Assembly (NCBI RefSeq): GCF_020172665.1
Contig: NZ_CP083985.1
Coordinates: 393,191-457,190 of the forward strand
From: [Mycobacterium] zoologicum
Lineage (GTDB): Bacteria > Actinomycetota > Actinomycetes > Mycobacteriales > Mycobacteriaceae
DNA length: 64,000 nt
Reading direction: 5' to 3'
In this document: positions 53,809 to 63,638 of the stretch, piece after piece
Layout: each line of letters opens with the position of its first letter
Position numbering within the stretch: the stretch's first letter is position 1
The notes under the pieces: generated by a model
What the model saw: only the letters and a program-made list of their open reading frames with translations
Told to the model about the DNA's origin: nothing
Databases searched by the model: none
Program-made: the position numbers and the translations under genes

Positions 53809-54188
53809 CCGGGCTGCTCCTGGACACCCATGTGGTGCTTTGGCTGCTCGACGACAGTCCGCGATTGGGCCAACGGGCACGAGAGCGGATCACCGCCGGC
53901 GAAGTCGTCTTCGTCTCCGCGGCGAGCGCCTGGGAGATGTCCATCAAGGCGAACCTCGGCAAACTCACCCTGCCCGCTGACCTGGACGACGCGATCGAAC
54001 GCTCCGGTTTGCGTGACCTGCCGGTCACCCGTGGCCATGCCCTGGCATCGGGTCGGGTCGCGTTGCCGCACCGTGATCCGTTCGACGCGATTCTGGTCGC
54101 TCAGGCCGTGGCGGAGCGGCTGACCCTGCTCACGGCCGACGGCAAACTCCTCAATGCCCTACCCGGTGCCGTGGATGCGGCGTCATGA
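53805..54188 (+). CDS. vapC: type II toxin, PIN-domain ribonuclease (VapC)
   Basis: The product is 127 aa. All PIN acidic residues are present: Asp7 (LLLDTHV), Glu44 (SAWEMS), Asp91 and Asp94 (HRDPFDAIL) and Asp112 (LLTADGKL). It should cut RNA, often tRNA or rRNA, when the antitoxin is degraded. Its stop overlaps the FAD monooxygenase start (ATGA), unusual for this family. Confidence 0.92.
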   Translation: MTGLLLDTHVVLWLLDDSPRLGQRARERITAGEVVFVSAASAWEMSIKANLGKLTLPADLDDAIERSGLRDLPVTRGHALASGRVALPHRDPFDAILVAQAVAERLTLLTADGKLLNALPGAVDAAS

Positions 54189-55345
54189 GCCGGCACATAG
54201 GTGTCGTGGGAGCCGGTATCGCCGGACTGGCGACCGCTGTCGGGCTGCAGCGGCGCGGTCACGATGTCACCGTCGTCGAACAGCGAAGCGACACCTCGTC
54301 GGGCGCGGGGATCAGCATCTGGCCCAATGCCCTGGCCGCCCTGGATCACCTCGGCCTGGGCGATGCGGTCCGCGCGGCGGGTGGCCGGATTTCCGCCGGT
54401 GCGGCGCGCTGGCACGACGGGTCGTGGCTGCGGCGCCCCGCCGCTGAGCGGATGGTCAAGGCGCTGGGTGAACCGCTCGTGGTGGTGCAGCGTTCGGTAC
54501 TTCGCGACATCCTCGCCGAAGCGTTGGCGGTGGGCACCGTCGAGTACAGGCTCGCCGCCACCGAGGTAGAGATGACGGGAGACGGTGCAGCACTTCAGCT
54601 CTCGGACGGATCACTACGTACTTTCGACGCCGTCGTCGGCGCCGACGGCACGCACTCGGTGGTGGCCCGTCACCTCAACGGCCCACTGCGCCAGCGCTAT
54701 GTCGGCTACACCGCATGGCGCGGGATCGCGCGCTATGCGCTCGATCCAGACCTGGCGGGAGAAACGCTGGGGCCCGGGGTCGAAGCCGGCTATGTCCCGA
54801 TGGGACCGGATCTGACGTACTGGTTCGCCACCGAGCGTGCACCCGAGGGCCAGCGAGCGCCCGAGGAGGAGCTGGCCTATCTACAGGCCAAGTTCGCCCG
54901 TTGGTCCGATCCCATCCCGAGCATTCTTGCCGCGACCGCACCCGCCGACGTGCTACGCGACGACCTCTACGACCGCAAGCCCGCCCGGCACTGGGCCCGC
55001 GGACCGATCGTGCTGGTCGGCGACGCGGCTCATCCGATGCGCCCGCATCTGGGCCAGGGCGGCTGCCAGGGTTTGGAAGACGCCGCCATCCTCGCCGAGT
55101 TCGTCGAACGCGCGCCCGACGCGCCGACCGCGTTCGCCCGGTTCGCCGCCTTTCGCCGGCCCCGGGTGGCGCCGCTGGTCCGGGAGTCGGCGCAGCTCGG
55201 GAAGGCCGTCAACGTGCGACCCGATTTCCTGAGCGCCGCAGTCAGCCGCGCCACCGGACTGATCCCGGAGTCACTGCTGATGAGGCACCTGGCAAAGGTC
55301 GCCGCCCGGTCGGCGTTTGTGCTGCCGACAGATTCGCACCGATGA
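54185..55345 (+). CDS. FAD-dependent aromatic-ring monooxygenase-like protein
   Basis: The product is 386 aa. The Rossmann motif GVVGAGIAGLATAVGLQRRG (about 5-24), the DG motif in TFDAVVGADGTHSVVARHL (about 142-160) and the second FAD motif GDAAHPMRPHLGQGGCQGLE (about 279-298) are all present, as in 3-hydroxybenzoate or salicylate hydroxylases. It should hydroxylate a small aromatic substrate with NAD(P)H and oxygen. It is coupled to the toxin gene by a four-base overlap, so it may be cotranscribed with vapBC. Confidence 0.9.
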   Translation: MSRHIGVVGAGIAGLATAVGLQRRGHDVTVVEQRSDTSSGAGISIWPNALAALDHLGLGDAVRAAGGRISAGAARWHDGSWLRRPAAERMVKALGEPLVVVQRSVLRDILAEALAVGTVEYRLAATEVEMTGDGAALQLSDGSLRTFDAVVGADGTHSVVARHLNGPLRQRYVGYTAWRGIARYALDPDLAGETLGPGVEAGYVPMGPDLTYWFATERAPEGQRAPEEELAYLQAKFARWSDPIPSILAATAPADVLRDDLYDRKPARHWARGPIVLVGDAAHPMRPHLGQGGCQGLEDAAILAEFVERAPDAPTAFARFAAFRRPRVAPLVRESAQLGKAVNVRPDFLSAAVSRATGLIPESLLMRHLAKVAARSAFVLPTDSHR

Positions 55346-55411
55346 GCCGATGCGGGTTGTCGGCTGCCCCGGGAACAAACTCCAGGCCCCACCCGTTGAC
55401 CACTTCGACAA

Positions 55412-55432
55412 GTTGAGTCACTAGCACTCAAG
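55412..55432 (+). promoter_or_regulatory. HAIR element 1 (HspR operator)
   Basis: GTTGAGT-N7-ACTCAAG matches the HAIR consensus CTTGAGT-N7-ACTCAAG at 13 of 14 defined positions. It lies about 90-110 nt before dnaK. HspR, encoded in the same operon, binds such sites with DnaK as corepressor. Confidence 0.9.
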
Positions 55433-55438
55433 TCTGAG

Positions 55439-55444
55439 TTGACA
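55439..55444 (+). promoter_or_regulatory. candidate -35 element of the dnaK promoter
   Basis: TTGACA lies between the two HAIR elements, 75 nt before the dnaK start. HspR bound to either side would cover it. No clear -10 is seen at the usual spacing. Confidence 0.4.
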
Positions 55445-55466
55445 GCAAGGCGGCTTCGAGAGCATC

Positions 55467-55487
55467 CTTGAGCGCAGTCCGCTCAGA
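55467..55487 (+). promoter_or_regulatory. HAIR element 2 (degenerate HspR operator)
   Basis: CTTGAGC-N7-GCTCAGA keeps the left half except its last base and part of the right half, 55 bp after element 1 and 32 nt before dnaK. It could be a weaker second HspR site. Confidence 0.65.
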
Positions 55488-55518
55488 CTCCACAATCTCT
55501 AACCAGGGAGGAACAACC

Positions 55519-57362
<1,844 letters not shown>

Positions 57363-57366
<4 letters not shown>

Positions 57367-57992
57367 GTGAAGACGATTCAGGCGAGTCGACTCCAGAGAC
57401 CATCACGGTAACCGACAAGCGGCGAATCGATCCCGAGACGGGTGAGGTGCGCGCGGCGTCCTCCGGCCCGGCCCCCAGTGGGCCGGCGCCGGAGGAGCCC
57501 GTCGCCGAGGTTGAGACCCCCGAGGTCGACCCGGTCGCCGAGCTGACCGCAGACCTGCAACGGGTACAGGCGGACTTCGCCAACTACCGCAAGCGGACAC
57601 TGCGCGACGCGCAGCTGGCCACCGAGCGCGGCAAGGCCGCGGTGGTGACCGAGCTGCTGGGCATCCTGGATGACCTGGACCGCGCCCGGAGTCACGGTGA
57701 CCTGGAGTCCGGTCCGCTGAAGGCTTTGGCGGACAAGCTGTCCGGGGTCCTGGGCGGGTTGGGTCTGGCGGCGTTCGGCTCCGAGGGCGACGAGTTCGAC
57801 CCCTCGCTGCACGAGGCCGTGCAGCACGACGGTGATGGCAGCCACTCGATCATCGGAGCTGTCCTGCGGCAGGGTTACAAACTCGGCGAGCAGGTGTTGC
57901 GGCATGCGATGGTCGGGGTGGTCGACACCGTCCCGGAGGCCGGCGAGGTCAGCGATGAATCAGCAGACGCAGAAGCCGGCGAGCAGAACTGA
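57363..57992 (+). CDS. grpE: nucleotide exchange factor GrpE
   Basis: The product is 209 aa from a GTG that overlaps the dnaK stop (GTGA). A disordered acidic/Pro-rich N-terminus (about 1-55) precedes the coiled coil ([20 protein letters not shown]) and the beta-wing (about 150-190, with [20 protein letters not shown]). It releases ADP from DnaK. Confidence 0.98.
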
Positions 57993-58013
57993 CAGGTGAG
58001 GAGGTGACGCGGC

Positions 58014-59195
58014 ATGGCTCAGCGTGAATGGGTCGAAAAGGACTTCTACAAGGAGTTGGGCGTCTCCTCCGAGGCAACCGACAAAGAGATCAAGAGCGCA
58101 TACCGTAAGCTGGCGTCCGAACTGCACCCGGACAAGAACCCGAACAACCCTGCTGCCGCCGAACGTTTCAAGGCGGTGTCCGAGGCTCACAGCGTGCTGT
58201 CGGACTCGGCGAAACGCAAGGAGTACGACGAGACCCGTCGCCTGTTCGCCGGCGGCGGGTTCGGCCGGCGCTTCAACGGCAGCGGCAACTTCGATCGGTT
58301 CTCCACCGGCGGCGACGGCAACGAGTTCAACCTCAACGACCTGTTCGGGCAGGCCGGTCAAGCCGGTGGCGCCAACATCGGCGACCTGTTCGGCGGGCTG
58401 TTCGGACGCGGCGCGGGGCAACGGCCGAGCCGGCCGCGGCGCGGAAACGACCTGGAGACCGACTCCGAGCTGAGTTTCCTAGAGGCCACCAAGGGCGTCG
58501 AGATGCCGCTGCGGCTCACCAGCGCCGCGCCGTGCACGAACTGCCATGGCAGCGGCGCCCGTCCGGGAACCAGCCCGCGAGTGTGCGCTTCCTGCAACGG
58601 TTCCGGGGTGGTCAACAGCAATCAGGGCGCGTTCGGGTTCTCCGAGCCGTGCACCGACTGCCGCGGTACCGGGTCGATCATCGAGCAGCCGTGTACCGAC
58701 TGCAAGGGCACCGGGCGAGCCGCCCGCACCCGCACCATCAACGTGCGGATCCCACCGGGAGTCGAAGACGGTCAACGGATTCGGCTGGCCGGCCAGGGCG
58801 AGGCCGGGCTGCGGGGCGCGCCGTCGGGTGACCTGTACGTGACGGTGCGGGTGCGCGCCGACAAGGTCTTCGGCCGCGACGGTGACGACCTGACCGTCAC
58901 CATTCCGGTGAGCTTCTCCGAACTCGCTCTGGGAACCACGCTTTCGGTGCCGACGCTGGACGGAAAGGTCGGCGTGCGAGTGCCCAAGGGCACCGCCGAC
59001 GGCCGGATTCTGCGGGTTCGCGGGCGCGGGGTACCCAAGCGTGGCGGCGGCAGCGGCGACCTGCTGGTCACCGTGAAAGTCGCTGTCCCACCGAATCTCG
59101 AAGGTCCCGCGCAGGAGGCGCTTGCGGCATACGCTGCGGCCGAACAGGCCAGCGGGTTCGACCCTAGAGCGGGATGGGCGGGTAACCGGTCATGA
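58014..59195 (+). CDS. dnaJ: co-chaperone DnaJ (DnaJ1)
   Basis: The product is 393 aa. The J domain has the HPD motif in [10 protein letters not shown] (about 38-47). A Gly/Phe-rich region follows, then the zinc region with four CxxCxGxG units ([32 protein letters not shown], about 164-242). The C-terminal beta domains bind substrate. It delivers clients to DnaK. The stop overlaps hspR (ATGA). Confidence 0.98.
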   Translation: MAQREWVEKDFYKELGVSSEATDKEIKSAYRKLASELHPDKNPNNPAAAERFKAVSEAHSVLSDSAKRKEYDETRRLFAGGGFGRRFNGSGNFDRFSTGGDGNEFNLNDLFGQAGQAGGANIGDLFGGLFGRGAGQRPSRPRRGNDLETDSELSFLEATKGVEMPLRLTSAAPCTNCHGSGARPGTSPRVCASCNGSGVVNSNQGAFGFSEPCTDCRGTGSIIEQPCTDCKGTGRAARTRTINVRIPPGVEDGQRIRLAGQGEAGLRGAPSGDLYVTVRVRADKVFGRDGDDLTVTIPVSFSELALGTTLSVPTLDGKVGVRVPKGTADGRILRVRGRGVPKRGGGSGDLLVTVKVAVPPNLEGPAQEALAAYAAAEQASGFDPRAGWAGNRS

Positions 59196-59566
59196 GTAAA
59201 TCGGAGAACGCTCGCACATTCCTGATCTCGGTGGCCGCCGAGCTGGCCGGGATGCACGCGCAGACGCTGCGGACTTACGACCGGATCGGTCTGGTCAGCC
59301 CGCGCCGCAGCTCCGGCGGCGGTCGGCGCTATTCCGAGCATGACGTCGACCTGTTGCGCGAAGTGCAACGGCTCTCCCACGACGAGGGCGTCAACCTGGC
59401 GGGCATCAAGAGAATCATCGAGCTGACCAACCAGGTCGAGGCGCTGCAGGCGCGCGTGGCGGAGATGTCGTCCGAGCTGGAGATGTTGCGCACCAACCAG
59501 CGTCGTGAGATCGCGGTGGTGCCCAAGAGCACCGCCGTGGTGGTCTGGAAGCCCCGCCGCCCCTAG
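59192..59566 (+). CDS. hspR: heat-shock repressor HspR (MerR family)
   Basis: The product is 124 aa. The MerR winged helix has [20 protein letters not shown] and [20 protein letters not shown] (about 10-49); a coiled coil follows (about 75-105). The C-terminal VVVWKPRRP is typical. It represses this operon through the HAIR elements. Confidence 0.97.
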   Translation: MSKSENARTFLISVAAELAGMHAQTLRTYDRIGLVSPRRSSGGGRRYSEHDVDLLREVQRLSHDEGVNLAGIKRIIELTNQVEALQARVAEMSSELEMLRTNQRREIAVVPKSTAVVVWKPRRP

Positions 59567-59663
59567 TCCCTGCTTCCCTTCTGGCGCGAGCGTGCGCGTC
59601 TGTCCGCGACACGCCGCAAAAGTCTGTACAAATCTGCACCCTCGCGGGGGAGGGGGCCCGCGT

Positions 59664-59691
59664 CAGGTGACCCGCATTAGGTGACCCGCAT
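59664..59691 (+). repeat. 14-bp tandem repeat at the aldose epimerase stop
   Basis: AGGTGACCCGCATT occurs twice in a row (59665-59678 and 59679-59692, give or take one base). The epimerase stop codon lies in it; the last codons MRVT are repeated just after the stop. A small slipped-strand duplication would explain it. Confidence 0.7.
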
Positions 59692-60585
59692 TGAGAACTG
59701 GGCCACTGCGGGCTCGCCCAGCAGAGCTACCGCGTAGCCGCCGCGGCGCAGGGCGTCGGTGGGTGCGGCCATCGGTTCGAAGCAGATCACGTCCTCGGAA
59801 GCCGGCGCGTAGATCTGCGCGGCCGGAAATCCCTGATCGAAGCGCACCTCGATGCGCCGCCCTCCGCCGGAGACCGCGAACACCGCCCCGGCCGCCACCT
59901 GGTCGAAGCCGTCGTCGAAGACGGTGTCGCCCAACAGTTCGGTGGCCGCCGGATGCGGCGTGAGCACGCCGGTGGGCAGGCCGCGCGCATCGACCAGCCG
60001 GGCCCGCATCGTCGGCGTCTCCACCACCCACTCGTCGCGGGGCACCCCGGGAAGCTGTAGGTAGGGATGGAATCCGAAGCACAGCGGCACCGGCGCAGCA
60101 CTGGTGGCGGTCACCGTGGTGCGCACCGTCAGCGTGCGGTCGGCCAGCCGGATCGCCAACCCGAGCAGGTGCGGGAACGGAAAGCCGGCCAGCAGATCGG
60201 GCCGTGAGCCGAAGTCCAACTCGGCGACCAGCTCCGAGGCCGACTGTTCCACCACCCGCCAGCCTGGGTCTGCGGCCAGCGTGCCGTGGATCGGGGAGCC
60301 GTGCTCGTCGGTGTGTACCCCGCCTTCGCCGGGTACCAGGTCAACCTCGGTGTCGCCCACCCGATATCGGTTGCTGCTCAGCCGGTTCGCCCACGGATAC
60401 AGCAGCGGGATGCCCATGGTCTTGTGGTCGGCCACGTACGCCTGCAGGCCCCTGCGCTGGCCCAGCAACTCGGCCCCGTCGTCGGTCAGGGAGGTGCCGA
60501 TCATGCCCGCAGCCGGCACGAACGTCGCCGAGAGCCCCGACGAGGGATCACTCAGCGTGACGGCATCGAACCCGGCCATCTTCAC
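59677..60585 (-). CDS. aldose 1-epimerase / galactose mutarotase-like protein
   Basis: The product is 302 aa. YPWANRLSSNRYRV (about 64-77), HGSPIHGTLAADPGWRVVEQ (His in HGSPIHG, about 95-101), CFGFHPYLQLPG (His, about 170-181) and a late ICFEPMAAPTDA (Glu, about 268-279) are the galactose-mutarotase-type residues. It interconverts sugar anomers; the sugar is unknown. It ends 110 nt after hspR, convergent. Its start overlaps the flavohaemoglobin stop by four bases (ATGA), so the two are coupled. Confidence 0.85.
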   Translation of the reverse strand: MKMAGFDAVTLSDPSSGLSATFVPAAGMIGTSLTDDGAELLGQRRGLQAYVADHKTMGIPLLYPWANRLSSNRYRVGDTEVDLVPGEGGVHTDEHGSPIHGTLAADPGWRVVEQSASELVAELDFGSRPDLLAGFPFPHLLGLAIRLADRTLTVRTTVTATSAAPVPLCFGFHPYLQLPGVPRDEWVVETPTMRARLVDARGLPTGVLTPHPAATELLGDTVFDDGFDQVAAGAVFAVSGGGRRIEVRFDQGFPAAQIYAPASEDVICFEPMAAPTDALRRGGYAVALLGEPAVAQFSMRVT

Positions 60586-61748
60586 TCCTCCAGCGGATCG
60601 TGTTGAATACGTTGCGGTGGAGCTCCTTTGGCGATCAGAGCGTCCTTGGTGGCGCGGGTCATCTCCGGTCCGCCGCAGATCAGGATCTGCCGGTCGCCCC
60701 AGCCGCCGTAGCGCGTGACCGCGTCGGCCAGGCGGCCCTGCTGGCGCAGGTGCAGGCCGCGTGGGGGTGTCACGTCCGGATAGTCGCCGGCCCAGTCCGG
60801 GTCACGGGCGTACTCCGACACCGGGGTGACCGACAGCCACGGGTTGTGCGCGGCGATCTGCCACAGCGTGGGCAGGTCGTAGAGCTCGCACGGGTACCGG
60901 CCGCCGAAGAACAGGTGCACCCGCGGGTTCACGGCCCACTGCGTCAGGTCCATGATGATCGCCCGCAGCGGCGCCAGGCCGGTGCTGCCGGCGACCATCA
61001 ACACGTCACCGGCGTCCCGGTCCACCTGCAGGCCGCCGTGCGGGCTGGACAGCCGCCAGCGGTCGCCGGGCCGGGCCTCGTTGACCACAGCGGTGCTGAC
61101 CAGCCCGCCGGAGACCGCCCGCACGTGGAACTCGATCGCGCCGGTCTCGTCGGAGGGCATCGACGGCGACAGGTAGCGCCAGGACCGCGGGCACTGCGGC
61201 ACTTCGACCTTGACGTACTGGCCCGGGTAGTAGGGCAGCGGCCGGTCCAACTGCATCCGGACCACCGCCAGGTCGCGCGAGACCCGCAGGTGCTCGACGA
61301 GGGTGCCGTCCCACCAGGCCGGGCCGTCCTCGGCGTCGGCGGCGCCGGCCATCACCCCGACGACAAGGTTGATCGACTCCCGCGCGGCATCGGCGACGGC
61401 GGGGGTCCAGGACTCGGACAACTCGTCCTGCAGGGCGGCATAGAGCACCTGCCCGATGGTCTGGTAATGCTGGTGCGTCACACCATGTTTGCGGTGATCG
61501 CGGCCGAGTTGCGCCAGGAACGAGACGGGCTCTTGGGCGCGCTGGGCGACCAGTTCTCCGTAGAACCAGCTCATGGCCTGGGTGAACGCGGCCCGGGTGT
61601 CCGCCAGGTCCGCGGGGAACAGGTCGCGGGTTGCCGGGCTGGCACCGAACCACCGGGTGAACAACCGGCCGACGAAGTCGTCGGCGTTGCCGGGAGCGGT
61701 GAACGCATCGCGCAGCACTTGAAGCGCGTCACGGTCGTCAAGGCCCAC
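60582..61748 (-). CDS. flavohaemoglobin-like protein: globin plus FAD/NAD reductase domains
   Basis: The product is 388 aa from a GTG at 61748; the frame extends upstream but is the complement of another gene. The globin domain (about 1-145) has FVGRLFTRWFGASPATRDLF and LGRDHRKHGVTHQHYQTIG with a candidate proximal His. The reductase has YYPGQYVKVEVPQCPRSWRY (FAD), GSTGLAPLRAIIMDL (NAD) and ICGGPEM. It matches the type II mycobacterial flavohaemoglobins (Rv0385-like), which are not classic NO dioxygenases and may oxidise other substrates such as D-lactate. Confidence 0.88.
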   Translation of the reverse strand: MGLDDRDALQVLRDAFTAPGNADDFVGRLFTRWFGASPATRDLFPADLADTRAAFTQAMSWFYGELVAQRAQEPVSFLAQLGRDHRKHGVTHQHYQTIGQVLYAALQDELSESWTPAVADAARESINLVVGVMAGAADAEDGPAWWDGTLVEHLRVSRDLAVVRMQLDRPLPYYPGQYVKVEVPQCPRSWRYLSPSMPSDETGAIEFHVRAVSGGLVSTAVVNEARPGDRWRLSSPHGGLQVDRDAGDVLMVAGSTGLAPLRAIIMDLTQWAVNPRVHLFFGGRYPCELYDLPTLWQIAAHNPWLSVTPVSEYARDPDWAGDYPDVTPPRGLHLRQQGRLADAVTRYGGWGDRQILICGGPEMTRATKDALIAKGAPPQRIQHDPLEE

Positions 61749-61783
61749 GGGCGTGATCCTATGCTCGGGGGTGCCGGCAGCGG

Positions 61784-62455
61784 CTACAACGCGTGAATGC
61801 CGTTGTAGGCCACCATCGCACCGATGAGGATCAGCACCCCGGCGACCAAGGCGCCATGCTGCTGTTCCATCCAGTCCTCCACCCGGTTCAGCGTAGGTGT
61901 GAGCCGCCGGCTGGCGGCCAGGTAGCCGAGGATCGGGACCAGCACGGTGGATGCGGCCACGGCGACGAAGAACCCCGCCGCCGTCGCACTGTCGGCTGGC
62001 CCGAGACCGGCGCTTCCGATGGCCAGGCCGGCCGCCGCGCACATGAACAACACCTCCAGCCGCACAACACCCATCGCAGCGCCGGCCAGGCCGGCGCGCA
62101 GCGGGGTGAAACCGGTGAAAGCTCGCATCCAGCTCGGCATCTCGGTGTGCCTGTGCCGGGTTGACCAGCGATAGCAGCCGAACGCGATCAGGACCGCGCC
62201 GACGGCGATCCGCAGCCACGACGCCCAGGTCGGCGGCGTCTTCTGCAGTCCGCCCAGCAGGCCCGAGGCCGCAACGAACGCTGCGGTCAACCCCGCCAGG
62301 ATCGTCAGCCAGCCGATGAGAAACGCCAGGCCGGTACTGCGCGGGCTCGCCGTTCGCAGCACCAGCACTGCCGGAATCACGGTGAGCGGGGAGAGCGCCA
62401 CCACCAGCGCAAGCGGTATCAAGTCGGTCCACACCGAAGCCAGGCCGGGCGTCAT
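61784..62455 (-). CDS. GAP/Sap-like six-helix membrane protein
   Basis: The product is 223 aa from the ATG at 62455. Six hydrophobic helices are seen. It starts MTPGLASVWTDLIPLALVVA and has LSPLTVIPAVLVLRTASPRS, the pattern of the SfLAP/GAP family (related to LysE-type exporters; in mycobacteria some affect glycopeptidolipid transport). It is divergent from the gene at 62533 across a copper-box-like operator. Confidence 0.8.
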   Translation of the reverse strand: MTPGLASVWTDLIPLALVVALSPLTVIPAVLVLRTASPRSTGLAFLIGWLTILAGLTAAFVAASGLLGGLQKTPPTWASWLRIAVGAVLIAFGCYRWSTRHRHTEMPSWMRAFTGFTPLRAGLAGAAMGVVRLEVLFMCAAAGLAIGSAGLGPADSATAAGFFVAVAASTVLVPILGYLAASRRLTPTLNRVEDWMEQQHGALVAGVLILIGAMVAYNGIHAL

Positions 62456-62505
62456 GGCAGAACCGTATCCGATGGACCGCGTGTGAGGATCCACAATTTG
62501 CTTGG

Positions 62506-62520
62506 TACCCATACGGGGTA
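62506..62520 (+). promoter_or_regulatory. copper-responsive (RicR-like) operator
   Basis: TACCC-ATACG-GGGTA is a perfect dyad of the TACCC-N5-GGGTA form known for the mycobacterial copper regulator RicR. TATAGG (62519-62524) directly overlaps it as a -10 element for the gene starting at 62533. Bound repressor would block this promoter. Confidence 0.65.
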
Positions 62521-62532
62521 TAGGTTCTCGGG

Positions 62533-63000
62533 GTGGGGCGAAAGGCGGATGTGTCGGGTCATCGGCTCGGCGTAGCGGGGGTGATCGCCGCGGTGGTCTG
62601 CACCCTGGGCTGTTGCCTGCCGGCGATCCTGGTGGCATTCGGCGCCGGAGCGTCGGCCGTGGCCGGCGTGGGGCATGCCGCACACGGCGGCCACGAAGCG
62701 CAGGGCAGGTTCGCCAAGGTGCTTGGCGCGGTGCATCAGATCAGCCCCGTACTGCTGATCGCTTCGATCGTGCTGGTTGCGGCCGCGTTCGCCGTGCGGC
62801 GCGGTGCGGCAGTGCTGCCGGCGCTGTTGGCCGGCGTCGTGCTCTACCTCAGCGTGCACGGCCAGGCCGATCCGGTCGTCATGTATGCGGGGATGGCGTT
62901 GGGCTACGCCGTCTGGATCGCGCTCTACCTATGGACGCGTCCCCACCCAGTCCGGCGAGCACCAGGCCGGTGGCGAACCTCACCAGCTCGACGCGACTGA
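62533..63000 (+). CDS. MerT-like membrane protein, candidate copper-related transporter
   Basis: The product is 155 aa from a GTG. The first helix contains VCTLGCCLPAILVA with a CxxxCC cluster (about 23-28), as in mercuric transport proteins MerT and MerF. A His-rich loop (GHAAHGGHEAQG, about 47-58) follows, then three more helices. The start lies about 9 nt after the -10, so the transcript may be leaderless. The last 122 nt overlap the end of the convergent TetR gene. Metal specificity is inferred from the operator. Confidence 0.65.
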   Translation: MGRKADVSGHRLGVAGVIAAVVCTLGCCLPAILVAFGAGASAVAGVGHAAHGGHEAQGRFAKVLGAVHQISPVLLIASIVLVAAAFAVRRGAAVLPALLAGVVLYLSVHGQADPVVMYAGMALGYAVWIALYLWTRPHPVRRAPGRWRTSPARRD

Positions 63001-63538
63001 CGTCCAGCCGGCCGTCGGCCCAGTCGAGAACCAGTGCGGTGAGTGCGCCCGAGAGCGCGCTGGCGTGCATGGCGCGCACGGTGGAGGAGATGTGCGGATC
63101 GGTGACACCGGCTGAGCCGGCCAACTCGGTCAGTAGTTCGGGCAGCACGTCGGCGCGGCGGCCGGCGAGCAGGTCGCTGGACTGCGGCTCGCGCAGCAGG
63201 ATTCGCAGCCGGCGCGGGTCCGCCTCGAAATAGCCGGCGGCGGCATCGATCGCCGCGGCAATGGGGGACGTCGTGTCTGCGGCATCGGCGATGGCGGACA
63301 CCAGTTCAGCGTTGCATCGGTCGTAGACCTCGAGGGTCAATTCGTCTGTGTGGCTGAAGCTCTCGTAGAAATAGCGGGGGCTCAGCCCGGCGAGGCGGCA
63401 CACCGCGCGCATGGTGACGCCAGGTACGCCCTCGGTGCCCAGCAGTTCGAACCCGGCCTGCAACAGCTGGGTGCGGCGGACCTGGCTCCGGCCGTCATGG
63501 GTCTGGCCGCGCCACACCCGCGGCGCCGTTGCGTCCAT
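62879..63538 (-). CDS. TetR family transcriptional regulator
   Basis: The product is 219 aa. The helix-turn-helix lies at about residues 22-67 (RTQLLQAGFELLGTEGVPGV, AVCRLAGLSPRYFYESFSHT). The C-terminal core ends in VRFATGLVLAGLGG; a basic tail follows (RARSRRRSPTPSPHT). It is divergent from the gene at 63639 with two palindromes between them. Its 3 prime end overlaps the MerT-like gene. Confidence 0.85.
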   Translation of the reverse strand: MDATAPRVWRGQTHDGRSQVRRTQLLQAGFELLGTEGVPGVTMRAVCRLAGLSPRYFYESFSHTDELTLEVYDRCNAELVSAIADAADTTSPIAAAIDAAAGYFEADPRRLRILLREPQSSDLLAGRRADVLPELLTELAGSAGVTDPHISSTVRAMHASALSGALTALVLDWADGRLDVSRVELVRFATGLVLAGLGGDASIGRARSRRRSPTPSPHT

Positions 63539-63559
63539 CGGCCACCTCGCCAGTCATAG

Positions 63560-63573
63560 GAATCGCTTGATTC
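63560..63573 (+). promoter_or_regulatory. TetR operator, site 1
   Basis: GAATC-GCTT-GATTC has perfect five-base arms, 22 nt before the TetR start on its strand. It shares the half-site with site 2. Confidence 0.6.
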
Positions 63574-63599
63574 TACTTCCAGTGCCTGCTTTTATGAAA

Positions 63600-63615
63600 G
63601 GAATCAGTTGATTCC
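63600..63615 (+). promoter_or_regulatory. TetR operator, site 2
   Basis: GGAATC-AGTT-GATTCC has perfect six-base arms, 24 nt before the start of the gene at 63639. The centres of sites 1 and 2 are 41 bp apart, about four helical turns, so two TetR dimers could sit on one face. Confidence 0.7.
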
Positions 63616-63638
63616 ATTTGGGCTGGAAGGTGGGCGGC

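Noticed and set aside
60582..62432. A 616-codon version of the flavohaemoglobin gene
   Set aside because: The first 228 codons are the complement of the GAP-like gene region and read as Arg/Gly-rich noise; the globin begins at the GTG at 61748.
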